The translations under genes and the position numbers were made by a program. This document shows positions 46,849 through 57,061 of a DNA stretch of 64,000 bases, piece by piece. Numbering within the stretch: position 1 is the first letter of the stretch; each line of letters begins with the position of its first letter. Source of the DNA: Trema orientale (Eukaryota; Streptophyta; Magnoliopsida; Rosales; Cannabaceae); assembly GCA_002914845.1 (NCBI GenBank), contig JXTC01000095.1, positions 275,168-339,167 on the forward strand. The letters run 5' to 3'. The notes below the pieces were generated by a model that saw only the letters and a list, made by a program, of their open reading frames with translations, ran no database searches and had not been told where the DNA came from.

Positions 46849-47088
46849 ATAATTGAAATTATTATTGACTAAAAAAAAATTAGAAAAGACAGATTTGGAA
46901 ACTTATTATTTATTTTTGTCAAATTGTTTACTAAACGACTTGATTTGAATATTTTCAAAAGTATTGATTATTGAAATTATTATTGACTAAAAAGGGATTA
47001 GAAAAAACAGATTTGGAAACTTATTATTTATTTTTGTCAAATTGTTTACTAAACGACTTGATTTGAATATTTTCAAAAGTATTGATTT
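46849..47088. repeat. 119-bp tandem duplication
   Basis: TTGAAATTATTATTGACTAA through TTTTCAAAAGTATTGATT occurs twice, almost unchanged. Confidence 0.9.
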
Positions 47089-47551
47089 CTGAAACCAAAT
47101 TTGTTCTGAAAAATATTTGTGAGTGATTTTGGTTTATATATGTTTGATCCAGCTAGTTAAAGTTACTGGCTACTTATTGAGTTTGTAGCTCACCTTCTTA
47201 TTTTTTCCTCCCAAGTTTTAAAAATCTTCAGTTAAGAAGTATAATTAAGGGAGAACTTATTTAATAACTCGAACATAACCTGTTAAATAACGGAACCTTA
47301 CAGCAATAATGCAATAAACACTAATAGATACAGTGCCATAATGATTTTCCTATTTTCTTTTTCTTCCTCCAAATGCAATAAGATCTAAGAAAGCAATGCA
47401 GCCAAGAAAAAAAATCACTCACAAATAATTGTCCCAAAAGAGTTTAGCACATATCAAAATAAATGACCCCAAAGAAAAAGAAATAAAATGCTTTTAAGAA
47501 TTGAGAGACAACAAATTATACACTTCCACTCATCTAAGGCAGCTTTCAACA

Positions 47552-48482
47552 CTAAAGCCCCGAGGATCCAAACCAGATTAACGCGAAAGACACCGCCAAA
47601 GCCCGAAATCCCGGCCGTGGAACCGCTGCGGCAGTGGAATTCTGCGAAGAGTGCTCAGCAGCTACGGCAGCCAAAGGAGGTGAGGGCAGAGGGTGGACAA
47701 CAACAGAGACCTTCATCCCACTGAAGCACTGGCCATTTCCACATATGAAGTAGTACCTCTTGGCCTTGTTAAGGGGTATGAAGTCTTTGCCACTGCTCCA
47801 GTTCCCTACTGCGCCTTCAGTTGTGCAGTTGTCATATCCAGTTTGGTTCACCTCAAACACATTGTACTGGTTCTTTTGGTACCTAAATGCTATGACCCAA
47901 AAAGCATTTTTGAGGGAAAAAACAGAAAGATCCCACCAAAACTCGGAAAAAAGAAACACACACACACACACGAAGCTAAAAGTTTAAGCAAGAAAGTGAA
48001 CTTGACTGTCTTCAACCCTCAAACCAACAGGAATAGTGGAATCAAGAGAAATTTTGAGCTTGACCAAAACATTAACATGAAACAAAGTATTTTAGCTCAA
48101 ATTTTTCCTCCTCCCTTTTTTGGGTCACTGAGAAACTTTAAAAAAGACATAATTTTTTTCCAAAAAAGGAAAGTGAAAACGTAAAGTGGGTTCTCAAGAT
48201 CTTTTAACACAAATCTATCTATACAAACAGTTGAAATAGATCCAGAACACAACACAAACTGATACAAAGCTACAGAGAAAGAGACAGAGTGAGAGAGGTC
48301 TTACAGATAAGGTCGCCAACATAGAATGTGTGGTTGTTGGCCCAAAGGGTGTAATTGATACCGGGATTCCAGCCCTTATTGGCTCCAACAATGTGGTCGG
48401 TGGCAAAGATTGGAGGGATGGTCGAAACGGCGGAGATTAGAACAATGGAGAAGATAAGGTAGACTGAGCTGTACATTCTCAC
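47552..48482 (-). CDS. ENODL17: Early nodulin-like (phytocyanin-like, GPI-anchored) protein
   Basis: Two exons: 48482-48305 and 47889-47552, with a 415-bp GT-AG intron (donor GTAAG, acceptor ATAG). They join to 171 residues. Residues 1-28 are a signal peptide (start MRMYSSV; a second Met at 3 is possible). A plastocyanin-like domain spans about 29-127 (DHIVGANKGWNPGINYTLW, SFRYQKNQYNVFEVNQTGYD, YFICGNGQCFSGMKVSV). The usual copper ligands are replaced: the first His by Asn69 and the second by Gln113. The protein should therefore not bind copper, which defines the early nodulin-like class. N-glycosylation sites include N43, N50, N74, N80 and N89. The Pro/Ser/Ala-rich tail and hydrophobic C-terminus (AVSFALIWFG) suggest a GPI anchor at the cell surface. 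It is closest in memory to the lamin-like/ENODL17 type; the exact symbol is less sure than the family. Confidence 0.93.
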
Positions 48483-49668
48483 TTCTGTAGTTGGTTGGCT
48501 TGGTTGGTGGTGCTTTTTCTTTCACTCTCTCTCCCTTTCTTGGGAAAAAGAAAAAATCTTGGTATGGAGTGACTAGTGAGAGAGCCTGAATTCTTTTTGA
48601 CCAGGCTTGACACTGTAAAAGTGTCACTTGTTCTTTTCTTTTTTTTTTTAAAGAAAAAAGCTGGAACACACTAGAGAGTAAATGATGGGGAGTAGGAGTA
48701 GGTAATACAGCAACTATATATAGGTACAAGAAAGTTTGAAAGAGTGGTCCAATGGCATTATAAAAATTGGGTACCGAATCTACTGAACATGATGAAATAC
48801 ATCGTTTGGATTTTGTAATCCTTACATTTGAGTTAAAAGTATGGCATAGGAATAGATTAGTGTGGAGTTTTTTGAGGGTTATATATTTGAATTTAAAGTA
48901 TGAGAAAGAGCACGTTACAGATTTACAGTGCACTTTTGTAAAGATGGTAAATTTGAATTAAAGGGTGAAATAGACAGAAGTTAATCTAGTGGGCCAATGT
49001 GTCTACAAATCTGGGCTAGACGTAAGTTGGTGTGTCAAGAGTAAATTTTGTCCGCTCTGTTTTGGGATTTTCATGTACATTGATGCTTCAAGAGATTATC
49101 AAGAACTTCAGGAACATATATTAATAATAATTGCGTGAAACTAATTCAGGTAAACTGCTGCTGCAGATTTTGGGCCATTATGATGAAAATCCAACTTCGT
49201 GAAAGTGAATTTCCACTTGGAAATATGGTGTTTTCTCTTTTTTCTTTTTCTTTTTTTCACCTTCGCTAGTCCACCATTGAGATTTGAGGGTCACCACTTG
49301 GAAACCAAAATTACTGAAGCAAGTAAAACCACAGCAGCACAGCTATTGCATTATGAACAAGGATCAAATAAAAAACATAAGGAACATAAGGAGACGAAAG
49401 ACTGGACCCTAACTTTATGAGGTTGAGAGTTGCTTCTTTGTTAGAAGTGAACCAATTCCAACCAGTTGGAAGGGGAAAAAAAATGGCCTACGTTCCATTT
49501 GGAACTTGGATTTTCAGAATGAAAAAAAAAAAAAAAAAAAATCCAAAGGACTACTTTCTCATTTGTTTGGATTGAAACGATAGATATTTCTTTTCAGAAA
49601 AGCAAGAATTTAATTTAAAATCATTTTTTAATATATAAAATTTTGACACATTAATTAATATAACAAAA
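48483..49668. other. Intergenic upstream of the nodulin-like gene
   Basis: The promoter of the minus-strand gene lies here. T/C-rich sequence near 48515-48540 could be 5' UTR. No other gene; open frames at 48376-48933 and 49199-49420 look like chance. Confidence 0.5.
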
Positions 49669-49808
49669 TGAGCGCGTCTACAGTAGGGGCGTCCATGTCT
49701 ATACACCGTTTGATGGGAATCTGTTTATAACAGATTCTCCACAGATTCCCATCAAACAGTGTATAAACAGAGGCTTTACGTAAGGGCGCCCCTACTATAG
49801 CCGCCTCC
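49669..49808. mobile_element. hAT-type MITE
   Basis: 140 bp with inverted arms: GTCTACAGTAGGGGCG / CGCCCCTACTATAG and TTTGATGGGAATCTGT / ACAGATTCCCATCAAA. Both flanks carry TAACAAAA (49661-49668, 49809-49816), an 8-bp duplication as for hAT elements. Confidence 0.85.
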
Positions 49809-50364
49809 TAACAAAAAATGTCAAAATAAAGTTTTATAAACTTTTAGCAAAAATATTTTCCTCCTTTTTTTTCATAACTTTTTCCTTGTAATTTTTATGG
49901 TTGTATAGACAGAAACGTACATATATCAGAAAAGAATACATAACTGTTCATGCATGGAATAATCATACGTCATGCAGTCAAGTAGGTTTTGCTGCCGGCA
50001 AATTGCGATCGAAGATGCAGGCTAGCATGAGATAACATCTGCTACTGATATACTTCACCATGAAAGTTTTTCATGATAGTTTGTTTCAATGAAGAAACTA
50101 CTTTATTAGCTTCTTCAACAGTGAGTACAAAGCCAAGTCGCCAGATGCCATTAGAGTAAAAAATTAATAATGGCAAAAAAATTATTCCAAAAAGCTCTTC
50201 CATATCCACTCGAAGTTTCGAGCGGAGTAATCAATAAATACTTTCTTCTTTCTTGATTGCTGTTAATTTTCCCATCTGATTCACCTTTCTTAGAATTCAC
50301 ACTTTTTCCTCCATTTTAACTGTCTCAACTGCTGCTTTATTTTCTCAGTGCCGCCGCTTACTGG
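49809..50364. other. Intergenic and 3' region of the PPR gene
   Basis: AT-rich; nothing coding seen. The part next to 50365 is the 3' UTR of the PPR gene. Confidence 0.5.
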
Positions 50365-52226
50365 TTATTTCAATAGCCTCTTAAGCTTTGGATCTTCAAA
50401 GAACCCACCTGATCTCATTGCGGCCAAAAATTCTTTAGCCTTACAAAACAACCCACAATTTGCCAGCCCTTTTACCATAATTGTATAATGTGTAGAATCT
50501 GGCATTAGTTCGTAATCCTTCATTTCTTCCCAAATCTTTATTGCATTCTCAGGTTGCTCCAACGTGAAGAACTTTTCAAGAACCATAATAAAGGTTTCGT
50601 TACTAGGACCCAACTTAGCTTTCTTCATTCGACTGAGAATTTCGAGAGTTTCTTCAAACTCTACGCTCTCTAGAAGTGCATGGTAGGTCTCAATCGTTGG
50701 GCTGACATTCTCTCCAAGCATAGTGGCTAACATAATTCTTGCCTCCTCTAGCTTTCTTGCTTTGCATAAAGGGCCTATTATTGAATTATAGGTGGCGGAA
50801 TCTGGTTGCAAACCCAACTCTATCATCTTCTCCAGGAACTTGAGTGCTTCCTTTAAGCAATTTTCTCGAGTTAATACATAAACCAAAGAATTGTAAACCT
50901 TGACACTTGGAACCCAACCCATTTTCTTCATTTCATCATAGAGTCTAAGCGAGTCGAAGAGATTACCAACCTTTGAGAAACAGGCAATCATGTGAGTATA
51001 AGAAATTGCATCTGGTGTTATACAGACCTTGGACATTTCTCTCCAAACTCTCTTGGCTTCAGATACATCAACAAATATGTTACACCAACCATTAAGAATG
51101 ATGTTAAAGCCCCCAATCTCCAGTGGGAAGAGCTTCTTGTTTACAAACATAAACTCTTCAGCCTCTTCGATGAACCCATGTTTGCAGAGAGCCCTCAGGG
51201 CCATGTGGAATGCACCTTGATCAGGAGACAGTCTGAACTTCTCCATGATATGGAATGTCCATATGGCCTTGCAAGGATCATTTGCACATGCATACCTGAT
51301 TAACAGCCAAAAGGAACGACATTCCAAATTAAGTGATTTGAAACTCTTGTAAGGTTTAAGATAATAATTAAAGTATTCCAAATATTGAAGAAAACTAGAG
51401 ACCCTTTTTGTCTTTCCTGATAATTTTTACATCTACGAGCTTGATATCTGAAAATAAAATTGAAAAACACACACATACACACACACACACACCTTTACTT
51501 TTAAGTAGCAAGAACTGAAGCTAAACTCAACACTCAGGCTCTCACCTAATGAAATCATTATATTAAGTAGCATAATTTATGGCAAGAGATAGCAAAATGA
51601 CAACTAGAATTTCACCTATCAATCATAACAAGCATTGCGCGCCGCGTATCCATTGAAGACCGATGCAGGTCTCGAATCAGACACCAAGCACTATTAAACT
51701 TTCGATGAGTACCCAGGACCCATATCATCAAATTCCAAGCTTCTTCATCACAACAACCCCATCTGTCACCCCATTTGAAAGCCAAAAAGGCCAGTCTACA
51801 CTCTTTCCTCAATGCCCAGATCGCTGAACGGACCATAACTCGACTAGGCTCGATACCCGATTCGTCGAGAGAAGCCATGGCCTCTGCTTCCGAGAGAAGC
51901 TTGGCTACCTGCTCGAGTTGTTTGAAGAATCGGAGAAGGCCCGGATCTTGGAGCTCATCATGAATCTGAATCCTTTCCGGGTTGAACTCAAACGGGTCGC
52001 CGAGAGTTTCGGAAGGATGGCGTTGGAGAGTAGAGAAACGGAGGGTTTGCAGAGGAGAGTTTCGAGAGGGTATTGAAAGTGTTTGATGAAATGCCTGTGA
52101 GAAAGAGAAATGCGATGATTGTGAAAGAAGGGAAGCAGAGGTTAATCGAGGCTGTAGTAGAACAAGTGGTGACAAGTGTTGGAGATGTGTTCTTTGTAGC
52201 CTCCTCGCAAGTGTCGGAAATGCCAT
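50365..52226 (-). CDS. P-class pentatricopeptide repeat (PPR) protein, probably mitochondrial
   Basis: Two exons: 52226-51616 and 51295-50365. The intron is 320 bp (donor GTGAAA, acceptor ATCAG) and splits an Arg codon to give ...MLVMIDRYACANDPCK..., 513 residues in total. The N-terminus (MAFPTLARRLQRTHLQ..., rich in Ser, Arg and Leu, few acids) looks like a mitochondrial presequence. From about residue 205 a run of around eight to nine 35-residue PPR helices-pairs is visible, for example ITPDAISYTHMIACFSKVGN, VPSVKVYNSLVYVLTRENC, LQPDSATYNSIIGPLCKA and LMPDSTHYTIMVKGLANCG. No E, DYW or SMR domain follows, so P class. Such proteins bind organellar RNA and act in its processing, stability or translation; the target is unknown. 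It recalls Arabidopsis At1g80550-type proteins, from memory only. A (CA)n tract lies in the intron (about 51465-51492). Confidence 0.92.
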
Positions 52227-53580
52227 CGGTTGTGGAATGAAACATAGCTTGGTGGTGAAAAAGGTCGTTTTTCTTTCTGCTCGTTTGGGCGGTTTTTAGC
52301 AGCTGGTCTTCTATTTCTTAAGAAGAAGTATTGAACAACTGACCTGTCGTTTTTTTAAAAAATATTATAAATGCAGGCGGCTGGGTAAGCAAATGGACAA
52401 CGTGTCGTTTTTCCTAGCAACTTCAAATTTAAACTACATGTCCTTTATGTAAAAACGGCATCAAATAATATGACAAATGATGTGTCGTGTAACTTAAAAC
52501 TGATTAATTTCAAACTCCAATGGCATGTCACTTTATGAAGAAAGGACTTACAGGAGCTTTATTTTTTTTCCTGAATATGTTTAGGGTGGCAATTTTTTCC
52601 TCTCCACCCCTTTTTTAAACACACCCCTTTAATATTTTAAAATATCTTTTTACACACCTTATAAATTTTTATTATGTACGAAAATACCTCTTATTAAATA
52701 TTTCTCTAAATATTTCTTTTCTCACCCCTAATACTTTACAATAAATTAGCTTTTAGATATATTGTTTTTTTTTTTTTGCTCTTTTTCAAAAGTACTTTTT
52801 TCGTCTACATAACTACATGATTCCTAAGCTAAAAGAAAAAATAAGAAATTCTTGAATGGTTGGCTTCCCCCACCTAGGAAAAAAAAAAGTAGCTGGTTCC
52901 CAATCTCCCAAAAAAAAAACTTAAAAAAAGAGTTCCAGAACGATTGATTCTTCTGCCATTCCTTGAAAAAAAGAAAAAAGAAAATAAAATAAAAATTATT
53001 GGTTCACCCCCCAAAAAAATATAAATATCAATAGAATGAGGAAAAAAAAATATTAACAATCATAAAATCTATCCAATCTTTCTAATAAAGATTCAAAAGA
53101 AATAATATAACATAAATATCAATAGAATGAGGAAAAAAAACAATAACAATCATAAAATCTATCCAATCTTTCTAATAAAGATTCAAAAGAAATAATACTA
53201 ATTAATGAGAAGTCTAATTTCTATTTTCTTTTAAACACAAAATAAGAATATATAAATACCAATAATATTAAAATAAAAATCTTACCTCATTACAATCTAT
53301 ATCATTAGGAGAATCAAAATCTTTGACAATCGCAGTTTGTTCATTCATCCTTAAGAAAATTAAATTGCATAAAATCTTTTTTTTCCCTTTAAATTTTGGG
53401 CAAAATATCATATGATTACTGTACATATTTGGGGAATATACTGATAAAGGTTTTAATTGTTTAATGTCATATGGGATATTAATATCAATTTATAAGACGA
53501 TATTTTTGTAAATAAATAATTAATTAAAAAAGGGATGGGTAGAGAAGAAAAATGGTGGCAATAGAACCACTATGTATTTA
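52227..53580. other. Intergenic upstream of the PPR gene, with a tandem duplication
   Basis: Low-complexity T- and A-rich DNA. No gene recognised. The duplication at 53018-53198 is listed separately. Confidence 0.5.
53018..53198. repeat. ~90-bp tandem duplication
   Basis: The block AATATCAATAGAATGAGGAA through AAAGATTCAAAAGAAATAAT occurs twice in a row, with a few changes in the A-run region. Confidence 0.9.
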
Positions 53581-53753
53581 GAGTAATGCTAAATGACACC
53601 ATATAATGCTTAACACCACATGATGTGTCAATCTGTTATTGTCAGATTAAAATTATATTTCAAGTGAGACTCAGTTTATTAATTAAATCACTCGATAATA
53701 TAATTACACCTTATTGTGGTGTTGGGTACAACTGGTGCCTTATAGTATTGCTC
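53581..53753. mobile_element. Mutator-type MITE, family M, copy 3
   Basis: 173 bp with ends GAGTAATGCTAAATGACACC / TGGTGCCTTATAGTATTGCTC. The flanking 9-mers are ATGTATTTA and ATATATTTA (one change). Confidence 0.88.
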
Positions 53754-54210
53754 ATATATTTAACTTATTACAACATCTACTTTTCTACATAAATTATAGA
53801 ATAAAACTTATTTTTAGCCCCCAAAATTTAGACTAAATCTTATTTTAGCCCTATCTAAGGCACTGATCTATTAAAGTTTCTATCAATGAAACAACACCAA
53901 AATGGATCAACTTTTTGGTCACTGGTTTGGTAGCTGGAAAAATTAGATGGAAAAGAATGCCCTTTTTGTTTAATAAACCACTATATGATTTTGGAGGTAT
54001 CTAACTTTTATTCACCTCTTTTAAAAATGAAGCAGATGCGCAAAGGTTAGAGTTTTACTTCTAAAATCCCTAATTTGATAGTTCATGAAGCAAACAAGGG
54101 CATTTTACCTAAGACATTATTGAGAAATTAAGGTTTCAATCTTACTCACTCTTATTTTGAAGATAAGAAACATTTGATTTAGTATTAATGATTTAACTTG
54201 AAAGTGTAGT
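53754..54210. other. Intergenic, no gene seen
   Basis: AT-rich sequence between a MITE and a solo LTR. No coding or repeat structure that I can name. Confidence 0.5.
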
Positions 54211-55691
54211 GAAATGATTTTGAAGTTCTAACTCAAGTTGATCCAGGAAGCAAGCTTGAAGATGGATACATATTGGACTAATTTTATTCAAACTTGAAGA
54301 TGGACAATCAAGATACAAGATCGTGTCTAGATAGGGTATATTTCATACTTAGTCTTGTATTTGATTTATTTCATTGCTTATAGATTCTCTTTGCATTGGC
54401 TCATACTTTTAAAAGAATTTGCTCATATTTTTAAAAGAATTTTTAAATACTTTCAAAAGATTTTTCAAACTATCTTAAGAATAAAATAGTTATTTTATTT
54501 TAGAAGTTTGAAAATAAATATCATTTTTAGTCTAGCCAAAATTCCCTCAAAAAGACCATTTTTAGTGACAAAAATATTTGAAAAATAATGGAATTTAAAA
54601 TATCGACCAAAAAAGAATCAAGGAAACCAATAAGTAGTTTCTGGTCTTAAAGTGGTCGACCACTACATCACGACTATTTGACCGTTGGAGCTAAACTTCA
54701 CTATCAGATTCCAATGGCTAGTGAAAATGTGGTCAACTACTTTTCTGGCAAACAACCAGTAACGGTTGACAACGGCTAGTTTTTGAAGATATCTATAAAT
54801 AGAGCCAAGTTTAACGACTTAGAATATGAGAATATGAACGTACATTGATTCCCAATTAGTTTCTAAGTGCAAAGCTCTCTTTTACTTCACTTTAACTTTT
54901 AAATCTATTTGAGCCAATCTTAGAGCATTTATTGTGCATTGTTCTCAAATCTCCTAAGCTAAAATTATATTTATTACTTTTGAGAGGAGAGTTTGTGAGT
55001 GTGTTCATTCTTACATTGTAAAACCATTGAGTGCGAGGTGAGGTTAGCACCGGAGTCATAAACAACCCAAGTACAGGTGAGGTTGCCACCGGAGTCTAAA
55101 CAACCCGTTTTAGGTGAGGTTGCTACCAGAGTCTAAATAACCCGTGAGTTGGTGAGGTTGGCACGTCTAAATAACTCGGTATTGGTGAGGTTGGCACCAT
55201 TGTCTAAACAACCCGGTATAGGTGAGATTGGCACCGAAGTCAAAACAATCCGAGGTTAGGCGTAATAGAGCCGGAGTCAAGACTATTGTAAAGGCTAGGG
55301 TGTGCCTAAGAAGAATTCACTCCATTTGTAAAAGGGTTGGTCAAGCCTACAATCTTGATCCGAGTAATAGAAGCTCAAAGCAAGTTACCAAAAGCCGGGG
55401 ACGAAGGCAAACCGTCGTGTTTGTCGAACCTTGTAAAAACCGAGTTTGCACTTTCTCTATCCCTACACTCTTTACTTTATTGCAAACTATTTATTTGAGT
55501 GTTTGATATTTAGTGTGCTTAATATACTTGCTATTATTGCTATATACTTTGTAATATTGTTTGTTTAGCTTCAAAGTTTAGAAATAGTGATCTATGTTTT
55601 TAAATAGTTGAAAAGTTTCCGCAAATGTTTTAAAACCCAATTCACCCCCCCTCTTGAGTTGTCAATCTTAGGCTAACAATTCCTAACAGAC
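54211..55691 (+). mobile_element. Solo LTR, SIRE/Maximus-like Copia
   Basis: The right end CACCCCCCCTCTTGAGTTG...CTAACAATTCCTAACA and the left part with AAGCTTGAAGATGGA words are typical of SIRE-type LTRs as I remember them. A TATA box CTATAAATAGAG lies near 54790. No primer site or gag follows on the right and no polypurine tract or RNase H precedes, so it is a solo LTR. The left end (TGAAGTTCTAAC) is approximate, and I could not find a matching target duplication. Confidence 0.6.
55030..55265. repeat. Minisatellite, period ~40-47 bp
   Basis: Six diverged units of the form GGTGAGGTTGGCACC-GGAGTCTAAACAACCCG, in the transcribed part of the LTR downstream of its TATA box. Confidence 0.9.
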
Positions 55692-55915
55692 ATGATACAT
55701 TTCGTCAAATTTTCACATTTCACTAATAAAAGGGGCCGAAATAGGGAACTTTAATAAATTGGGTGTCTTAAATGGATCATTATAAAAGCCAGGGACGAAA
55801 ATGAAATTTGGTCTAAAATTCGAGCTTAACAGTAAGTTTCACCAAAATGATAACCAATATGATTATACTTTGGTTCTTAGATTGATCCAACAAATATATA
55901 TATATATATATATAT
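55692..55915. other. Intergenic
   Basis: Ends in an (AT)n tract at about 55893-55915 that receives the next MITE. No gene. Confidence 0.5.
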
Positions 55916-56156
55916 GATTGCCATTCCTGTAGGTATTTTTTTTTTTATCTATGTGTAGATATTTTTTTTTTAGTCATTAGATCATCATCTAATGGCGATC
56001 CAATGGCTAAAATGAGGTGCATGAAAAGACGTGCATCATTAATACTTTTTCTCTCTCCTACTTTTTAATATAAAAAAATGTGCAAAAAAAATTTCCATTA
56101 GCCAAATTGATACCTATACATAGGTAAAAAAAAAAATACCTACTGGATTGGTGCCC
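55916..56156. mobile_element. (AT)n-flanked MITE, family N, copy 3
   Basis: 241 bp, ends GATTGCCATTCCTGTAGG / CCTACTGGATTGGTGCCC, shared inner word ATGAAAAGACGTGCATC. (AT)n tracts are on both sides (55893-55915 and 56157-56190). Confidence 0.8.
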
Positions 56157-56216
56157 TATATATATGTATATATATATATATATATATATCTATATCTATA
56201 TTATGTTCTTATTAAA

Positions 56217-56376
56217 GACGAACACGGATGTAGTTCCGCTGGCGGGACTAATTCCGTTCATATTTTGACAAACACAGGTTATGTTCTAACCAACATAGAT
56301 TAGTTAAAATATGACTTGTATTGGCCAAAACATGAACAGGACTAGTTTCCTCGAGAGGACTACATCCGTGGCCATC
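56217..56376. mobile_element. MITE with ~55-bp inverted ends
   Basis: The left end GACGAACACGGATGTAGT is mirrored by ACTACATCCGTGGCCATC. The inverse similarity continues through the GGGACTAATTCCGTTCATATTTTG / CAAAACATGAACAGGACTAG segments. Target duplication not clear. Confidence 0.7.
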
Positions 56377-57061
56377 AAAGACAATATCAAGCTTTCGAGA
56401 AAATGACAATTAATTTATTCGAATAGCAGCTAGTCTGATATTAATCTTATTTTGTTCTTGAAAAAAAATTTAAAAACTTTATCTTGATCTCTTGTAATCT
56501 TATTTTTGAATTGTTTCAATTTAGTCAATAAATATTGTTTTTGGCTCATTTTGATAGCTGAAATTCAAACATCAAATTATGTTCCCATGAACTGTATTTT
56601 CTCTTGCCTTAATTTTGGTTCTTAGTTTTAATTTATATAATCATGTTATAAAACTAATGAGATAAATATAAAAACCACAATTCAAGGCAATAGATTTAAG
56701 AAGAAATAATAATAACTCAGGGTGAAATCTGAAATAGTTTTTTAAAAAATAAAGAATCAAAATGCAAGTCAATGAACTATTTAGTGACTAAAAATAAAAT
56801 TTTGTAAAATATTTAAAAAAAAAAGAGCTACCATTCTTGCTTATACGACATGTCGTTCGCGTACGAACGGCATCTTTTTCTATTCAGTATTTCCCTTCCA
56901 AATACCAATATGTGGTTTTGCGAATCGAGTAAATTTCTGTCAAACTCGGTGCTTCACTTTTCTTCTCTAGTCATAAAAGCAACGCCGAATACGTGGATCG
57001 ATTCTGAATTGAACAAAGCACAGGAGCGAAACTAAGGCAGGGTCGGCTGACAGTGAAGAAT
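56377..57061. promoter_or_regulatory. Upstream region of the small membrane-protein gene
   Basis: About 680 bp without coding, holding the promoter and 5' UTR. GC rises from about 56840, which suggests transcription starts within the last 150-200 bp. No definite TATA box. Confidence 0.4.

Larger units (their letters stand above)
45221..47302 (+). mobile_element. Long solo LTR (Ty3/Gypsy-like) truncating ZRK copy F
   Basis: Starts TGTGACAACCCG and ends GGAACCTTACA. It contains words often seen in long plant Gypsy LTRs (AGCTTTCCAACGGTAT, ACTAGAGAGTTATAGCC, TTTGTAGCTCACC). No gag/pol motif. A minisatellite (GGACCTAGCTACAGGG...TAGATTC type, about 35-40 bp) lies at about 46615-46815. A 119-bp tandem duplication lies at 46849-47088. 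The flanking 5-mers (TGCCC and GCAAT) do not match and the kinase does not resume on the right, so DNA was lost at one side. Confidence 0.65.

Noticed and set aside
47693-48184. 163-codon plus-strand frame
   Set aside because: Antisense to exon 2 and the intron of the nodulin-like gene; no recognisable protein.
50992-51303. Plus-strand frames opposite the PPR gene
   Set aside because: Shadow of the repeat-coding strand, no domain.
57053-57061. Upstream GTG start adding MKN to the small membrane protein
   Set aside because: Plant nuclear genes start at ATG; the ATG at 57062 is in a good position.
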